A stretch of DNA of 64,000 bases from Phycisphaerae bacterium (GTDB taxonomy: Bacteria; Planctomycetota; Phycisphaerae; UBA1845). The translations under genes and the position numbers were made by a program. The notes beneath the pieces are model-generated. The model was not told the origin of the DNA. It ran no database searches and worked only from the letters and a program-made list of their open reading frames with translations. The stretch is from the NCBI GenBank assembly GCA_029260165.1, contig JAJDDT010000064.1, positions 1 to 64,000 on the forward strand, in the 5' to 3' direction. Positions 36,574 to 45,273 of this stretch are shown here, piece after piece. The stretch's first letter is position 1; each line of letters opens with the position of its first letter.

Positions 36574-36963
36574 CTAACCAACGGTGTCGGTCGGTTTATG
36601 GGTTGAGAAAACGGTCCGCCACACGACCATCGCGACACAAGCCCCGGTGATATCCGCGACCCAATCCAGAAATTCGGTCCCCCTGCCGAACCAGGGCTGA
36701 GTCAATTCGTCCGCCATCGCAAACACCGCAAAACCAACCATCCAGATCGTGATCGTTTTCGTGTCAAGTCGCCGTCGATCGTTTGCCCAGAGACCGACGA
36801 ACGAAAGCACGGCAAAACCGGTGAAGTGGACTATCTTGTCGAGATGGAGAATGCGGACCGGACCGGGTGGGAGCTTCGGCAGATGCGTGAGAACAACCCA
36901 GCCAATCGCAAGGGTAAGCCATATCGTGAGTCGACCAGTCCTGTGCTGAGCGATGGAAGCCAC
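36574..36963 (-). CDS. VanZ-like membrane protein
   Basis: 129 residues from GTG 36963. Four hydrophobic segments: LTIWLTLAIGWVVLTHLP, KIVHFTGFAVLSFVGLWA, TITIWMVGFAVFAMADEL, FLDWVADITGACVAMVVWRT. The pattern 'DKxxHFxxFxxLxxL ... DExxQ...R..xxxDxxxDxxG' is that of VanZ family proteins (HLDKIVHFTGF, ADELTQPWFGRGTEFLDWVAD). The GTG lies 4 bp after the ParA stop codon, so the two are cotranscribed. The long upstream open frame is antisense-like noise within parA. Confidence 0.85.
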   Translation of the reverse strand: MASIAQHRTGRLTIWLTLAIGWVVLTHLPKLPPGPVRILHLDKIVHFTGFAVLSFVGLWANDRRRLDTKTITIWMVGFAVFAMADELTQPWFGRGTEFLDWVADITGACVAMVVWRTVFSTHKPTDTVG

Positions 36964-36967
36964 GGTA

Positions 36968-37903
36968 TCAGGCGATGTTGGCGATGTCGCCGGCGTCGGT
37001 CGTTTGCGATTTTTCCGGGCGATGCAGCTTGATGGTTTCCGTTGAGGTGTCGTCGTCGTTCGTTGTCGGATTCGGCGTGTCAGGTTCGGCTGGCTCGTTG
37101 TTCGCGAGTCGGTCGCGATTGGCTTGAATCCATTCGTCCGCGAGGGCGTCGTAATCGATGGCACCGTTGCATTTGGGTTCGTACTCGAAAATGGTGACTC
37201 CGTGTGACGGTGCTTCAGCCAGTTTGATGTTACGTCGAATGGGGGTTCGATAGACAAGCGCGTCGGACCACGGGCTATCGGTGTTGCGGGCAGCCTCGAA
37301 GAAACCCTTGACATCTTCAACAATTTCGGTCGCCAACCGCGTTCCACCTTCGTACATCGTCATGATGACCCCGCCGACGCGGAGCTGTGGGTTGATGCGT
37401 TTCGACACGAGCCTGATCGTCTCGTGGAGCAGTTTTCCGAGTCCCTGAAGGGCAAGGAAATGCGGTTGCAGGGGAATGAGCACCTCGTTGGCTGTCGAGA
37501 GCGCGTTGATCGCCAACGTGCCAAGCGAGGGCGGGCAGTCCATGAGCATGAGGTCGTAATCGTCCTGCACCGATTCCAGTGCGTCGCGAAGAATGACCTC
37601 CCGACCGACCACGCTGACGAGTTCGATCTCTGCGGCAGCCAGGTCCAGGTGCGACGGAATCAGGGATAGATGGTCATTGATTTTGACCACCGATTCCGCA
37701 ACGCTGACGCGCTCCTCGAGGACTGCGTAGACACTTTTCTGTGATTTTCCGTCCACACCAAAATTGAGCGTGAGATGCGCCTGCGGATCGAGATCGATCA
37801 TCAGCACGCGAAACCCCTTTCGGGCAAACGCGGCTGACAGATTCGCGACGGACGTCGTTTTTCCAACGCCGCCCTTCTGATTCAAGACTGCGATCGAGTG
37901 CAT
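36968..37903 (-). CDS. ParA/Soj-family ATPase
   Basis: 311 residues. Deviant Walker A KGGVGKTTSVANLSAAFARK at the N-terminus, LMIDLDPQAHLTLNFGV (Walker A'), and LMLMDCPPSLGTLAINAL (Walker B) are intact. Such ATPases position chromosomes, plasmids or other cargo. The last ~40 residues are an acidic/Thr-rich tail (TPNPTTNDDDTSTETIKL) unusual for Soj. No parB follows; the downstream partner is VanZ-like. About 8 kb from dnaA, so an origin-partitioning role is possible but ParB must be elsewhere. Confidence 0.9.
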   Translation of the reverse strand: MHSIAVLNQKGGVGKTTSVANLSAAFARKGFRVLMIDLDPQAHLTLNFGVDGKSQKSVYAVLEERVSVAESVVKINDHLSLIPSHLDLAAAEIELVSVVGREVILRDALESVQDDYDLMLMDCPPSLGTLAINALSTANEVLIPLQPHFLALQGLGKLLHETIRLVSKRINPQLRVGGVIMTMYEGGTRLATEIVEDVKGFFEAARNTDSPWSDALVYRTPIRRNIKLAEAPSHGVTIFEYEPKCNGAIDYDALADEWIQANRDRLANNEPAEPDTPNPTTNDDDTSTETIKLHRPEKSQTTDAGDIANIA

Positions 37904-38016
37904 GGGGTTCTCCTTAACCGCACAGCAGGCGGGAGTCCATTCCAGACGGCTGCATTGTAAGGGCAGGACCGCCGGTCGTCACCGAAAATCGTCGGCGACA
38001 GGGAACAGGTCAGATT

Positions 38017-38433
38017 CTATTTTTCCAGATACCAGTCGATGACGGGTTGGTGGGCGGGGGCGAACTCGTATTCGCGAAGTTGGCCCGGGAGAATCCAGCG
38101 GATTTCCTCGTATTCCAACGCGTCAGCCTGTCCCGATGCGATCGTGGCGATGAAAAATCGGTAGAGAACGGGTTCCCCCAGATAGTCCGCGACGAATGGA
38201 GGTTGCCCCGTGTGAATGTCGATTTCGAGGCCTACGGTCTTGCGGGCGACCTGGCGCATCGACTCCTCAACGGAATCACTGTTTTCCGCCCGTCCTGTCG
38301 GAAACCACCACTGAGCGGGCGTATCGTCTGTTGCGGGGGCTCTTGCGATGAGCACTTCGTTGGGGTGATTCTCGATGATGCAGGAGACGACCGTTTCTTT
38401 CGGGGTTTGTGGTGGCATGCGTCGTGCTAACAT
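38017..38433 (-). CDS. Nudix-fold protein with a degenerate Nudix box
   Basis: 138 residues from ATG 38433. The Nudix fold is recognisable (VVSCIIENHPNEVLIARAPA, QWWFPTGRAENSDSVEESMR, YRFFIATIASGQADALEYEE, IRWILPGQL). The Nudix box, which should end R-E-U-x-E-E-x-G-U, reads MRQVARKTVGLEI: the catalytic glutamates are gone. It is therefore likely a binding or structural member. ATG overlaps the TAG of the upstream membrane-protein gene by 7 bp (ATGTTAG), so they are translationally coupled. Confidence 0.75.
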   Translation of the reverse strand: MLARRMPPQTPKETVVSCIIENHPNEVLIARAPATDDTPAQWWFPTGRAENSDSVEESMRQVARKTVGLEIDIHTGQPPFVADYLGEPVLYRFFIATIASGQADALEYEEIRWILPGQLREYEFAPAHQPVIDWYLEK

Positions 38434-39098
38434 TTTTGAGGATTGGCTACCCCGGCGGGGTCGGACATTCCAGTCAGCGGGCGGACGACCGCGAACATGG
38501 CGAACCAGAGAAACACGATGGAGGCAAGGACGCGAAACGCCCACCAGAATCTGTGGTGAATCGATCGCAAAACGATCGGTCGCGTCACGGTTTCGACTTC
38601 GAGCTCCATTCTGCTCGACGCAAGGATCCATCGGGCATATCCGAAAAAACCGCTGCTGCCATGGTCTTCGCGAAGCGTGTCGCGAACGAATTGGGCGACG
38701 TGATCCTTGAAACCCGTGATGTCCATGCCGTCGGGAAGGATCGGGACCGCTTTGGCGGCCTGGTCGGCTTTGTCGGTGGGAAATTCATGGACCTCGATAC
38801 CCATCGAGATTCCCCAGCAGAAAAGAGTGACGATGCTGACGCCGATGTGAACAAGCGTTCGGGAAATCGGTCTGGCTGGTGCGGCGATGCGGTACATGAG
38901 TCCGCCAAGAACGATGCCGAAAAGAGCGAAAAAATAGAGACCCAAAAGTGCGACGAGCGCTGCTCCATAGGAAAGCAACCAACCGAGCGGAACAGCCAGG
39001 ACCAGCGCACCTGCGACTGCGATCCACCATCGTCCGACGCTGGCAGTTGACGGTATGGCGGATTGGGTCGTCACAACGTTGCTCTCCGCGGAGGTCAT
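38427..39098 (-). CDS. Multi-pass membrane protein, unknown
   Basis: 223 residues from ATG 39098. About four hydrophobic segments: WWIAVAGALVLAVPLGWLLS, LVALLGLYFFALFGIVLGGL, TLVHIGVSIVTLFCWGISMG, and near the C-terminus AFRVLASIVFLWFAMFAVV. Between them is a soluble loop of about 80 residues (ILPDGMDITGFKDHVAQFVR). No family recognised. Overlaps the following degenerate-Nudix gene, suggesting the two products work together. Confidence 0.6.
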   Translation of the reverse strand: MTSAESNVVTTQSAIPSTASVGRWWIAVAGALVLAVPLGWLLSYGAALVALLGLYFFALFGIVLGGLMYRIAAPARPISRTLVHIGVSIVTLFCWGISMGIEVHEFPTDKADQAAKAVPILPDGMDITGFKDHVAQFVRDTLREDHGSSGFFGYARWILASSRMELEVETVTRPIVLRSIHHRFWWAFRVLASIVFLWFAMFAVVRPLTGMSDPAGVANPQKC

Positions 39099-39209
39099 CG
39101 AGGCATCATCGTCGAAGTGCGTCAGGCGGGCAACTGCGCGATGGGGTTCGGGGGGAGTGCAAAACAGAATCGGCTGATTCGATCGTGGTGTTTTGCAGGC
39201 GTCCATTCT

Positions 39210-39234
39210 GTAGCGTCGCCCCTTGTGGGCGGCG
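39210..39234 (+). repeat. REP-like hairpin, left member of a facing pair
   Basis: GTAG (39210-39213), C, then GTCGCCC (39215-39221) / GGGCGGC (39227-39233) pairing over 7 bp with one wobble. Faces the unit at 39266-39289 in inverted orientation, giving an 80-bp BIME-like module upstream of the membrane-protein gene at 39098. Confidence 0.75.
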
Positions 39235-39265
39235 CGATTGCAAGATGACGTCGTTTTATATTCCC

Positions 39266-39289
39266 GCCACCCACAAGGGGTGACCCTAC
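39266..39289 (-). repeat. REP-like hairpin, right member of a facing pair
   Basis: GCCACCC (39266-39272), ACAAG, GGGTGAC (39278-39284), C, CTAC (39286-39289). One base of each arm differs from the 28394/30698 type (GCC against GTC). Confidence 0.75.
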
Positions 39290-39333
39290 AACGATCATTG
39301 GCGTACCGCCGAACCGGTCATGCACCCGGGGAT

Positions 39334-39822
39334 TCACGGGATCAGGACACCGGCTGCGATGAGCGCCAAGCCCAGGACACCAGTGATTTGCCCGAGAATC
39401 AGTTTCGGATTCTCAGGAAGGTGCTCGCGTGCCCAGTAAGGAAGGCGGTTGACGCGCAGGACGTTAAGCCCCAACGCCATCGCAACAAAGCCAATAACGA
39501 TGGCGACTGAGCGAGCAACTTCGCCAAGCGAGGGAGTGTTGCTCGAACGCAGGACGCCGAGCGCGAGAATAACACCGCCGGCGATGACGAGCTTCAGAGA
39601 CCAGTCGACCATCTCGTTCATGTCGCGAAACCGGCGGATCTCCATTTGCAAATCGGTGGCGAATTTCTCGACGTTGCGGTGTTGAAATTGTTGGCCACAC
39701 TCGGCACAAATGCTGGATTGGGCACCGACAAGGATGTACCCGCAATTTGGACACGACGGGGGGATGTTCTTAAGCCAGGGATCGCCGGCCATCTTGCTGA
39801 GTTCACGCGGGTCAATGGGCAT
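39334..39822 (-). CDS. Zinc-ribbon membrane protein, unknown
   Basis: 162 residues. A C4 zinc ribbon CPNCGYILVGAQSSICAECG (about 24-43) precedes a helical linker and three hydrophobic segments (LKLVIAGGVILALGVL, VARSVAIVIGFVAMALGLNV, LGQITGVLGLALIAAGVLIP). Same architecture as the protein at 11162. Stops short of any known enzyme domain. It follows the ThiE gene on the minus strand with 4 bp between stop and start, so it belongs to that transcript. Confidence 0.65.
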   Translation of the reverse strand: MPIDPRELSKMAGDPWLKNIPPSCPNCGYILVGAQSSICAECGQQFQHRNVEKFATDLQMEIRRFRDMNEMVDWSLKLVIAGGVILALGVLRSSNTPSLGEVARSVAIVIGFVAMALGLNVLRVNRLPYWAREHLPENPKLILGQITGVLGLALIAAGVLIP

Positions 39823-39826
39823 GGGG

Positions 39827-40903
39827 TCAGGCGCTTCCGGTTGGAACAGGGTCAGTGGAATCTGAGACAGCCCGATTCAACGCGGTTTTCAGGTTAACGG
39901 TGGCTTGCCTGACGTCGTCGGCGCTGATGATGGCGGAGCAGACGCAGATGCGGGTGATACCGCCGCCGACAAGTTGGTCCAGGTTGGACGCGTTGATTCC
40001 GCCAATGGGGACGATAGGCAGCGAGGTGTGCTCCGCAGCGTAGGCGGCGAGGGGTAAACCCGGAACATGGTCCTGCGGCTTGGTGGATGATGGAAACATG
40101 GGGCCGACGGCGATGTAGTCGGGGGAGATGTTGATGGCGTCGCGGAGTTGGTCCGTGTTGTGCGTGGACAAGCCAACGAGCAGATCGAGACCGGCGATGC
40201 GTCGGACGTCGGGAACCGTGAGGTCGTCCTGTCCGACATGCACGCCGTCAGCGCCTGCAAGAACGGCGATGTCGGGTCGGTCGTTCAGGATCATCAAGGC
40301 GCCGTGATCGTGGCAGAGCTGGGCGAGTGTGCGGCTGCGGCCAACGAGTTCGCGGGCGGGAAGGTTTTTCTCGCGGAGTTGCAAACAGTCCGCACCGCCG
40401 GCGAGGGCGCTCCCGGCGATTTCAAGCCAGTCTCGTGAACACAGCGATTCGGTGATGATGACGTAGAGTCGAACACCCCTGAACCGTTGGCAGGCTGTGA
40501 CCCGAATGCTGATGGCCTGCTCGATTTCGTAGCAACGGTAGCGAAGTTGTTCGATATCGCGAGCAACCTCCGGCCCGATGGTCTTGGCGTACTCCTCGAT
40601 AACGCGGAGCCCTTCCTGAATACGTTTGATCGAGGCCATGGCGACGTCAGCCGAGCTGTTGCGCGTGTATTCAGACGATGTTTCGCCATGCCTGCCAACG
40701 TCCCGATGACTATCTCGCGCACGGAGCAACCGGGGGGTGTCGAATGCGTCGAGTTGCCGGGCAAGGTCGTGGCGGATGGATTTGAGCTTGCCGGTGATCC
40801 CGGCATCATTGAGGTCGAAGCGCGCGTATTCCTCAACAACGCGGAGGCCTTCGCGAATGCGGTTGGTGTTGGCGTCGATGATGCGGGCGGTGGCAGTGTT
40901 CAT
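39827..40903 (-). CDS. thiE: Thiamine-phosphate synthase with N-terminal ThiD2-like domain
   Basis: 358 residues. Residues about 1-135 (NTATARIIDANTNRIREGLR, VVEEYARF, then IKRIQEGLRVIEEYAKTIGP) match the ThiD2-type region found fused to ThiE in several phyla; residues about 145-350 are the TIM-barrel ThiE (LQLREKNLPARELVGRSRTL, ADGVHVGQDDLTV, YIAVGPMFPSSTK, PIVPIGGINASNL). Joins the thiazole and pyrimidine phosphates to thiamine phosphate. Separated by 36 bp from ribBA upstream, so vitamin B1 and B2 genes probably share a transcript. No TPP riboswitch was recognised. Confidence 0.93.
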   Translation of the reverse strand: MNTATARIIDANTNRIREGLRVVEEYARFDLNDAGITGKLKSIRHDLARQLDAFDTPRLLRARDSHRDVGRHGETSSEYTRNSSADVAMASIKRIQEGLRVIEEYAKTIGPEVARDIEQLRYRCYEIEQAISIRVTACQRFRGVRLYVIITESLCSRDWLEIAGSALAGGADCLQLREKNLPARELVGRSRTLAQLCHDHGALMILNDRPDIAVLAGADGVHVGQDDLTVPDVRRIAGLDLLVGLSTHNTDQLRDAINISPDYIAVGPMFPSSTKPQDHVPGLPLAAYAAEHTSLPIVPIGGINASNLDQLVGGGITRICVCSAIISADDVRQATVNLKTALNRAVSDSTDPVPTGSA

Positions 40904-40939
40904 CAGGTCACAAAATCACCAATAGACGTATTTGACGAA

Positions 40940-42184
40940 TCAAACGTTGTCGAGCATGTGGCCTAGCTTGGTCTTCTTGGTGCGAAGATAGTGTTCGTTG
41001 TGCTCGTTGGGCGCGATATTGATGGGAATCTGCTCGACAATGTTGACGCCGTAGACGGAGAGTCGGCTGATTTTCTTGGGATTGTTGGTGAGAACCTTGA
41101 TGTCGCACAGTCCAAGATCGCGGCAAATCTGCGCACCAATACCATAATCACGACGGTCGACAGGCAGGCCCAGCTTGCGGTTGGCTTCAACGGTGTCGAG
41201 TCCTTCGTCCTGCAATTTGTAGGCTCTTAGCTTGTTGTGCAATCCGATGCCCCGACCTTCCTGACGCAGGTAGATAATCGCACCTTCGCCAACGGCCTGG
41301 ATCTGTTGCATGGCTGCTGCGAGCTGTTCGCCGCAGTCGCAACGGGCTGATCCGAAAACGTGGCCTGTCATGCACTCGGATTCGACGCGCACAAGAACGG
41401 GGCGATCGATGGGGGATTGTCTATCGTCGTCGCGCGGACCGACGTCCCCACAGTAGAGCGCGAGGTGCGGTTCGGGATCCACGGGAGAGTGGTATTCGGT
41501 GAGCGTGAATTCGCCGTAATGGGTTGGGAGCTTGATGGTCTCACCGCGGCGGATGAATCGCTCACGCTGCATGCGGTACTCAACAATCGACGCAACGGTG
41601 TACATGTTGAGATTGTGCTGTTTGGCGAATTTTTGCAGATTCGGAACCCGCGCCATCGTGCCGTCTTCGTTCATGATTTCAATCAGGACAGCCGCTGGTT
41701 TGAGACCCGCGAGCCTGCAAAGGTCAACCGAGCCTTCGGTCTGACCGGCGCGAACGAGAACACCACCATCGGCTGCAACGAGCGGGTTAATATGTCCGGG
41801 ACGGGCTAGATCGTGCGGCTTGGTGTCGTCGGCAACCGCCACCTCGATGGTCTTGGCGCGATCGGAAGCGGAGACACCCGTGGTCACCCCGAAACGTGCG
41901 TGAGCATCAACGGTGACCGTAAACGCGGTGCCATACCGGGCAGTATTCACATGGGTCTGCGATGGGAGGTTGAGTTCCTCGCAACGCTCGCGGGTCATGG
42001 GGATGCAAAGAACTCCCCTCGCCTCCCTGAGCATAAAATTGACCGCCTCGGGCGTCGTGAACTGGGCAGCCATCACGAGATCGCCTTCGTTTTCGCGGTC
42101 CTCGTCATCGACGAGAATGATCATCCTGCCCTGACGCAGGTCCTCAAATGCCTGCTCGACAGGACTCCAGGGGGAATCAGCCAT
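40940..42184 (-). CDS. ribBA: RibBA: DHBP synthase / GTP cyclohydrolase II
   Basis: 414 residues, bifunctional. N-terminal 3,4-dihydroxy-2-butanone-4-phosphate synthase ([56 protein letters not shown]), C-terminal GTP cyclohydrolase II with zinc ligands in [18 protein letters not shown] and catalytic [14 protein letters not shown]. Supplies both riboflavin precursors. 42185-42310 upstream has no clear FMN riboswitch. Confidence 0.96.
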   Translation of the reverse strand: MADSPWSPVEQAFEDLRQGRMIILVDDEDRENEGDLVMAAQFTTPEAVNFMLREARGVLCIPMTRERCEELNLPSQTHVNTARYGTAFTVTVDAHARFGVTTGVSASDRAKTIEVAVADDTKPHDLARPGHINPLVAADGGVLVRAGQTEGSVDLCRLAGLKPAAVLIEIMNEDGTMARVPNLQKFAKQHNLNMYTVASIVEYRMQRERFIRRGETIKLPTHYGEFTLTEYHSPVDPEPHLALYCGDVGPRDDDRQSPIDRPVLVRVESECMTGHVFGSARCDCGEQLAAAMQQIQAVGEGAIIYLRQEGRGIGLHNKLRAYKLQDEGLDTVEANRKLGLPVDRRDYGIGAQICRDLGLCDIKVLTNNPKKISRLSVYGVNIVEQIPINIAPNEHNEHYLRTKKTKLGHMLDNV

Positions 42185-42310
42185 GGAAATCGTCTCCGGG
42201 TGTTAAATCCATCATGTCCGCAGGATTGTAGCACAAATATGCGATTTCTGCCGGACTGGCCAACATAATGTTTTGATCGCCTTGACCGTCGGGCCTACAC
42301 TCCCGGCGTC

Positions 42311-43390
42311 ATGTGGACATTTATCGCACTGGCGTTGGGATTCTCGTTTCTGCTGTCACTAACAGCCAACGGATTCGTGCGCGCGTGGTCGCGTCGGCGG
42401 GGATACCTGGACAAACCCGGCGGGCACAAGCAGCACGCTCAGGCCGTCGCACTGGGCGGCGGGGTCGCCATCACATTTTCGATTTGTGCGCCCATATTGG
42501 CCGCTTTGGCAACGGCCTTAATCTGGAGCAACGGCGATGTACCGGGTTGGGTGCCGAAATCTCTGCAACTGCACCTGCCGGGCGTCGCATCCAGAACAGG
42601 AGCGGTGTTGGGCGTCATCGGCGGGGCGATCGTACTGCATGTGCTGGGACTGATTGATGATGCCAGACACCTCGGACCCGTCGTCAAACTTGCCGTACAG
42701 ATTGCCGTAGCCGCCGTGATGGCGATCGTCTTCGAGATTCGAATTCTGGAGCTTGAAATCCTGCCCGGTTGGGTACCAACAATACTGACAATAGGCTGGA
42801 TCGTCTTGATTACGAACGCGTTCAACTTTCTGGACAACATGGACGGATTGTCGGCAGGGGTCGCAGCCATCGTGGCCGCCATTTTCGCAGCCGCAGCCCT
42901 TCGCAACGGACAGTTGTTCGTACCGGCAGCGATGTTGATTCTCGTGGGAACACTCGCGGGATATCTGGTGTTCAATTTTCCACCAGCCTCGCTGTTTATG
43001 GGAGATGCGGGATCGTTGCCGATCGGGTTCCTGATGTCGGTGTTGATCGTGCTGACCGTCTTTTACGATCCAACACAGCATGCCACACCCGCAGGCGTCC
43101 TGCTGCCGATCGTGGTGTTGGCTGTCCCGTTGTATGACGTTGGGTCGGTCGTGGTGTTGCGATTGCGCGCGGGGGTCAGTCCGTTTCGTGGGGATCGGCG
43201 ACACTTCTCGCACCGACTGGTGCAGCGCGGTTTTTCGACCCGGACCGCCGTCCTGACAATCTATCTTGCCACACTGGCGACGAGTCTGGGTGCAATCCTG
43301 CTGCCAACACTCGACTGGCCCGCAGCCATCACGGTGTTCATACAGACACTGGCAGTCGTTGGAATGATCGCAATCCTGGAATACACCTAA
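42311..43390 (+). CDS. Polyprenyl-phosphate sugar-1-phosphate transferase (WecA/TagO/MraY type)
   Basis: 359 residues, ~10 membrane segments. The MraY/WecA signature residues are present: RRGYLDKPGGHKQHAQAVAL, LIDDARHLGPVVKL (Asp pair), NAFNFLDNMDGLSAG and FMGDAGSLPIGF, and HFSHRLVQRGFS in the last cytosolic loop. It starts a surface polysaccharide or teichoic-acid-like chain on undecaprenyl phosphate, whose synthase gene uppS lies at 20278. Its TAA overlaps the TAG of the convergent PEP-CTERM gene by 3 bp. Confidence 0.93.
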   Translation: MWTFIALALGFSFLLSLTANGFVRAWSRRRGYLDKPGGHKQHAQAVALGGGVAITFSICAPILAALATALIWSNGDVPGWVPKSLQLHLPGVASRTGAVLGVIGGAIVLHVLGLIDDARHLGPVVKLAVQIAVAAVMAIVFEIRILELEILPGWVPTILTIGWIVLITNAFNFLDNMDGLSAGVAAIVAAIFAAAALRNGQLFVPAAMLILVGTLAGYLVFNFPPASLFMGDAGSLPIGFLMSVLIVLTVFYDPTQHATPAGVLLPIVVLAVPLYDVGSVVVLRLRAGVSPFRGDRRHFSHRLVQRGFSTRTAVLTIYLATLATSLGAILLPTLDWPAAITVFIQTLAVVGMIAILEYT

Positions 43391-44088
43391 CGTCGACGCC
43401 GAAGCAACAGACCACCAAGCGACAACAACGCCAACGTCGCCGGTTCCGGAACAACGTTCACCTGCGCTGATTCTCCGTAAATCGTTCCGTTACTGCCCGC
43501 CGGTGGATTGACAAAGTTATCGATGTTGACCTTTTGCGTGAGCGCTTCGTCGAGGTACCATGTGATCAGGGACGTTTCAAGCAAACCCCCCGTCGGATCA
43601 GTGACACCACTCAACGCGCCACCATACACAGCATTCAGAAACGTCCCCTGCCCGGTGAAGGCTCCGTCAACAAACTCGCTCTCTGCCAACAGAAAATCGA
43701 CAATGTCCGCCTGAAACAGGACCGTTCCACCACCGGCTGATTCTGACAAATCCTCGATCGTGAGCACACCGTTGGCCGCGAGACCCGGGTTGAAAAGCCC
43801 CTCCGCCATCGCGTCCGCCGGATCGCCCTGCTCACTGTCCAGCTCAAGCGACAACGTCAGGGCAACGTTGCCAAAATTCTGCTGAGACATATCGCCAAGC
43901 GAGGCGATCAGACCCAGACCGGTGTCCTGAAAAGTCAATGTTCCGGGACCACCGTTCGGATAGGTGTAGGTTGTGGAGACAAACGTTGTTCCCAGACTGC
44001 TTATCGACTCAGCCCTGGCGGTGGTCGACACCATTGCCAGTGCCAACACCGTCACGGTGCCTCCCCAAAGTAACCGCCAGCGATTCAT
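43387..44088 (-). CDS. PEP-CTERM exported protein
   Basis: 233 residues. Signal peptide (TVTVLALAMVSTTARAE) and a C-terminal PEP-CTERM sorting signal VPEPATLALLSLGGLLLRRR: Pro-Glu-Pro, hydrophobic stretch, Arg cluster. The body is beta-rich with no catalytic motif. PEP-CTERM proteins are processed by an exosortase and end up in extracellular matrix or sheath; no exosortase is in the window. Convergent, tail-overlapping with the WecA-type gene. Confidence 0.9.
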   Translation of the reverse strand: MNRWRLLWGGTVTVLALAMVSTTARAESISSLGTTFVSTTYTYPNGGPGTLTFQDTGLGLIASLGDMSQQNFGNVALTLSLELDSEQGDPADAMAEGLFNPGLAANGVLTIEDLSESAGGGTVLFQADIVDFLLAESEFVDGAFTGQGTFLNAVYGGALSGVTDPTGGLLETSLITWYLDEALTQKVNIDNFVNPPAGSNGTIYGESAQVNVVPEPATLALLSLGGLLLRRRR

Positions 44089-44149
44089 CCTCTTCCTCCC
44101 AATTCCGTTTTCAGGTGGGAACTAACTTCTTTCCCACTTCCCCCTGGTT

Positions 44150-44824
44150 CTAGCGACCGACGCGGCTGCGACGTACCAAACCGATGATAGCAAGCCCCGT
44201 CAGCATCAAGGCTGTCGCTGGCTCGGGCACCGGCAGTAAACTGAACGACACCGATCCGCCGTGGTCGGTATTCAATAAATCAAACGTGTCTGTTCCCGGA
44301 CTGATTCGGGAACCAAACCCGAACAGGTCCGCGGCGATGTCGAAATCGCCCGCAAGCGTCCCTCCGGTAATCGTGACGAAACCGCCGCTGAACAACATGG
44401 TGTCCAGCGTGACCGCCTCCCCGTAAATCAAGCCGGACCCCGATGCACGCTCGCCGGAGAGAAGAACGTCCCCCACGGAGTCGCGCAGCGTAAATGACAC
44501 CGAGTCGAAGACACCAGCCGCCCGTGAACCATTCGACTGGTCACTGAGGCTCGTCGCTGTCAACTCGAACGATGCATCGTTGAAAAATTCGTTTGGCTGA
44601 ACCGGATCATCCCGCTCCACCAACACATTGAACGAGTCAATGCCGATTGTGAGCGTACCATCGCTGGTGTTCCCGTCATAATCGAAAACGAGCGAATCAG
44701 TCTGATCGAATTCAATGAAGATACTTCGGATGGGCTCCGCACGAACAGCCACCGTGGCCACCAAAAAGGCGACCACACAGACTGACGCTGCAAAACCCCG
44801 GCGTGGGTTTTTTCTCTCTCTCAT
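44150..44824 (-). CDS. PEP-CTERM exported protein
   Basis: 224 residues from ATG 44824. Signal peptide (FAASVCVVAFLVATVAVRAE) and C-terminal VPEPATALMLTGLAIIGLVR followed by an Arg-rich tail. Beta-rich, 'FDISIDSFNVL' and 'GGSVSFSLLPVPEPA' style text typical of this class. 61 bp downstream of it lies the second PEP-CTERM gene on the same strand; likely cotranscribed. Upstream 44825-45170 shows no gene. Confidence 0.9.
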   Translation of the reverse strand: MRERKNPRRGFAASVCVVAFLVATVAVRAEPIRSIFIEFDQTDSLVFDYDGNTSDGTLTIGIDSFNVLVERDDPVQPNEFFNDASFELTATSLSDQSNGSRAAGVFDSVSFTLRDSVGDVLLSGERASGSGLIYGEAVTLDTMLFSGGFVTITGGTLAGDFDIAADLFGFGSRISPGTDTFDLLNTDHGGSVSFSLLPVPEPATALMLTGLAIIGLVRRSRVGR

Positions 44825-45174
44825 AGCTACCGGAGTCAACGTGTCCCGTCGTGTTTGACGGATATTCGTTTTTCCTCGCGCTGCCGGCAAACGACCCGAA
44901 TCCCGATCAGCTCACCAGAGCCAACTCTCTCCCGGGATTCGACCACACACAGCAACGCTCGACTTACCTCCGTCCTCCTTTCACCCCAGATTGTTACCGC
45001 CGCCCTGCTACCGCAGACCAACGCATCTGCCACATTATAGACAGACCCTCCCTGCGATTGCAAGCCCGAAAACATCCGTTTTGCACAAACCTTCAACACC
45101 TTCCTGCCACTGGAATTATCGGAACCACACGTTACAATGGGTCCGTAGCAGGTTAATGCCTTGGATATAACTTA

Positions 45175-45247
45175 ACTGCTTTCGTAGCAGTACATTACGA
45201 TAAAATCGTAAAGGGCAGTTCGCTGCCGCTGACAAGTTGCGGCCCTT
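45175..45247 (+). promoter_or_regulatory. dnaA leader with three nested dyads
   Basis: Upstream of dnaA (ATG 45274) are: ACTGC/GCAGT (45175-45179, 45187-45191); a perfect 7-bp dyad TTACGAT AAA ATCGTAA (45195-45211); and AAGGG (45211-45215) / CCCTT (45243-45247) enclosing GGCAG TTCG CTGCC (45214-45227), a UUCG tetraloop hairpin. The first two look like operators, the last like a structured 5' leader that could modulate DnaA translation. No consensus DnaA box lies here and dnaA has no clear Shine-Dalgarno. Confidence 0.55.
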
Positions 45248-45273
45248 GTTAACTGATCGGATAATCCGCCTCC

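Noticed and set aside
42185-42310. FMN riboswitch upstream of ribBA
   Set aside because: The conserved RFN element sequences could not be found in this spacer on the minus strand.
43190-43215. A third copy of the 103-bp repeat (GTGGGGATCGGCGAC-like text)
   Set aside because: Only a short similarity within the conserved coding sequence of the WecA-type transferase; not a repeat copy.
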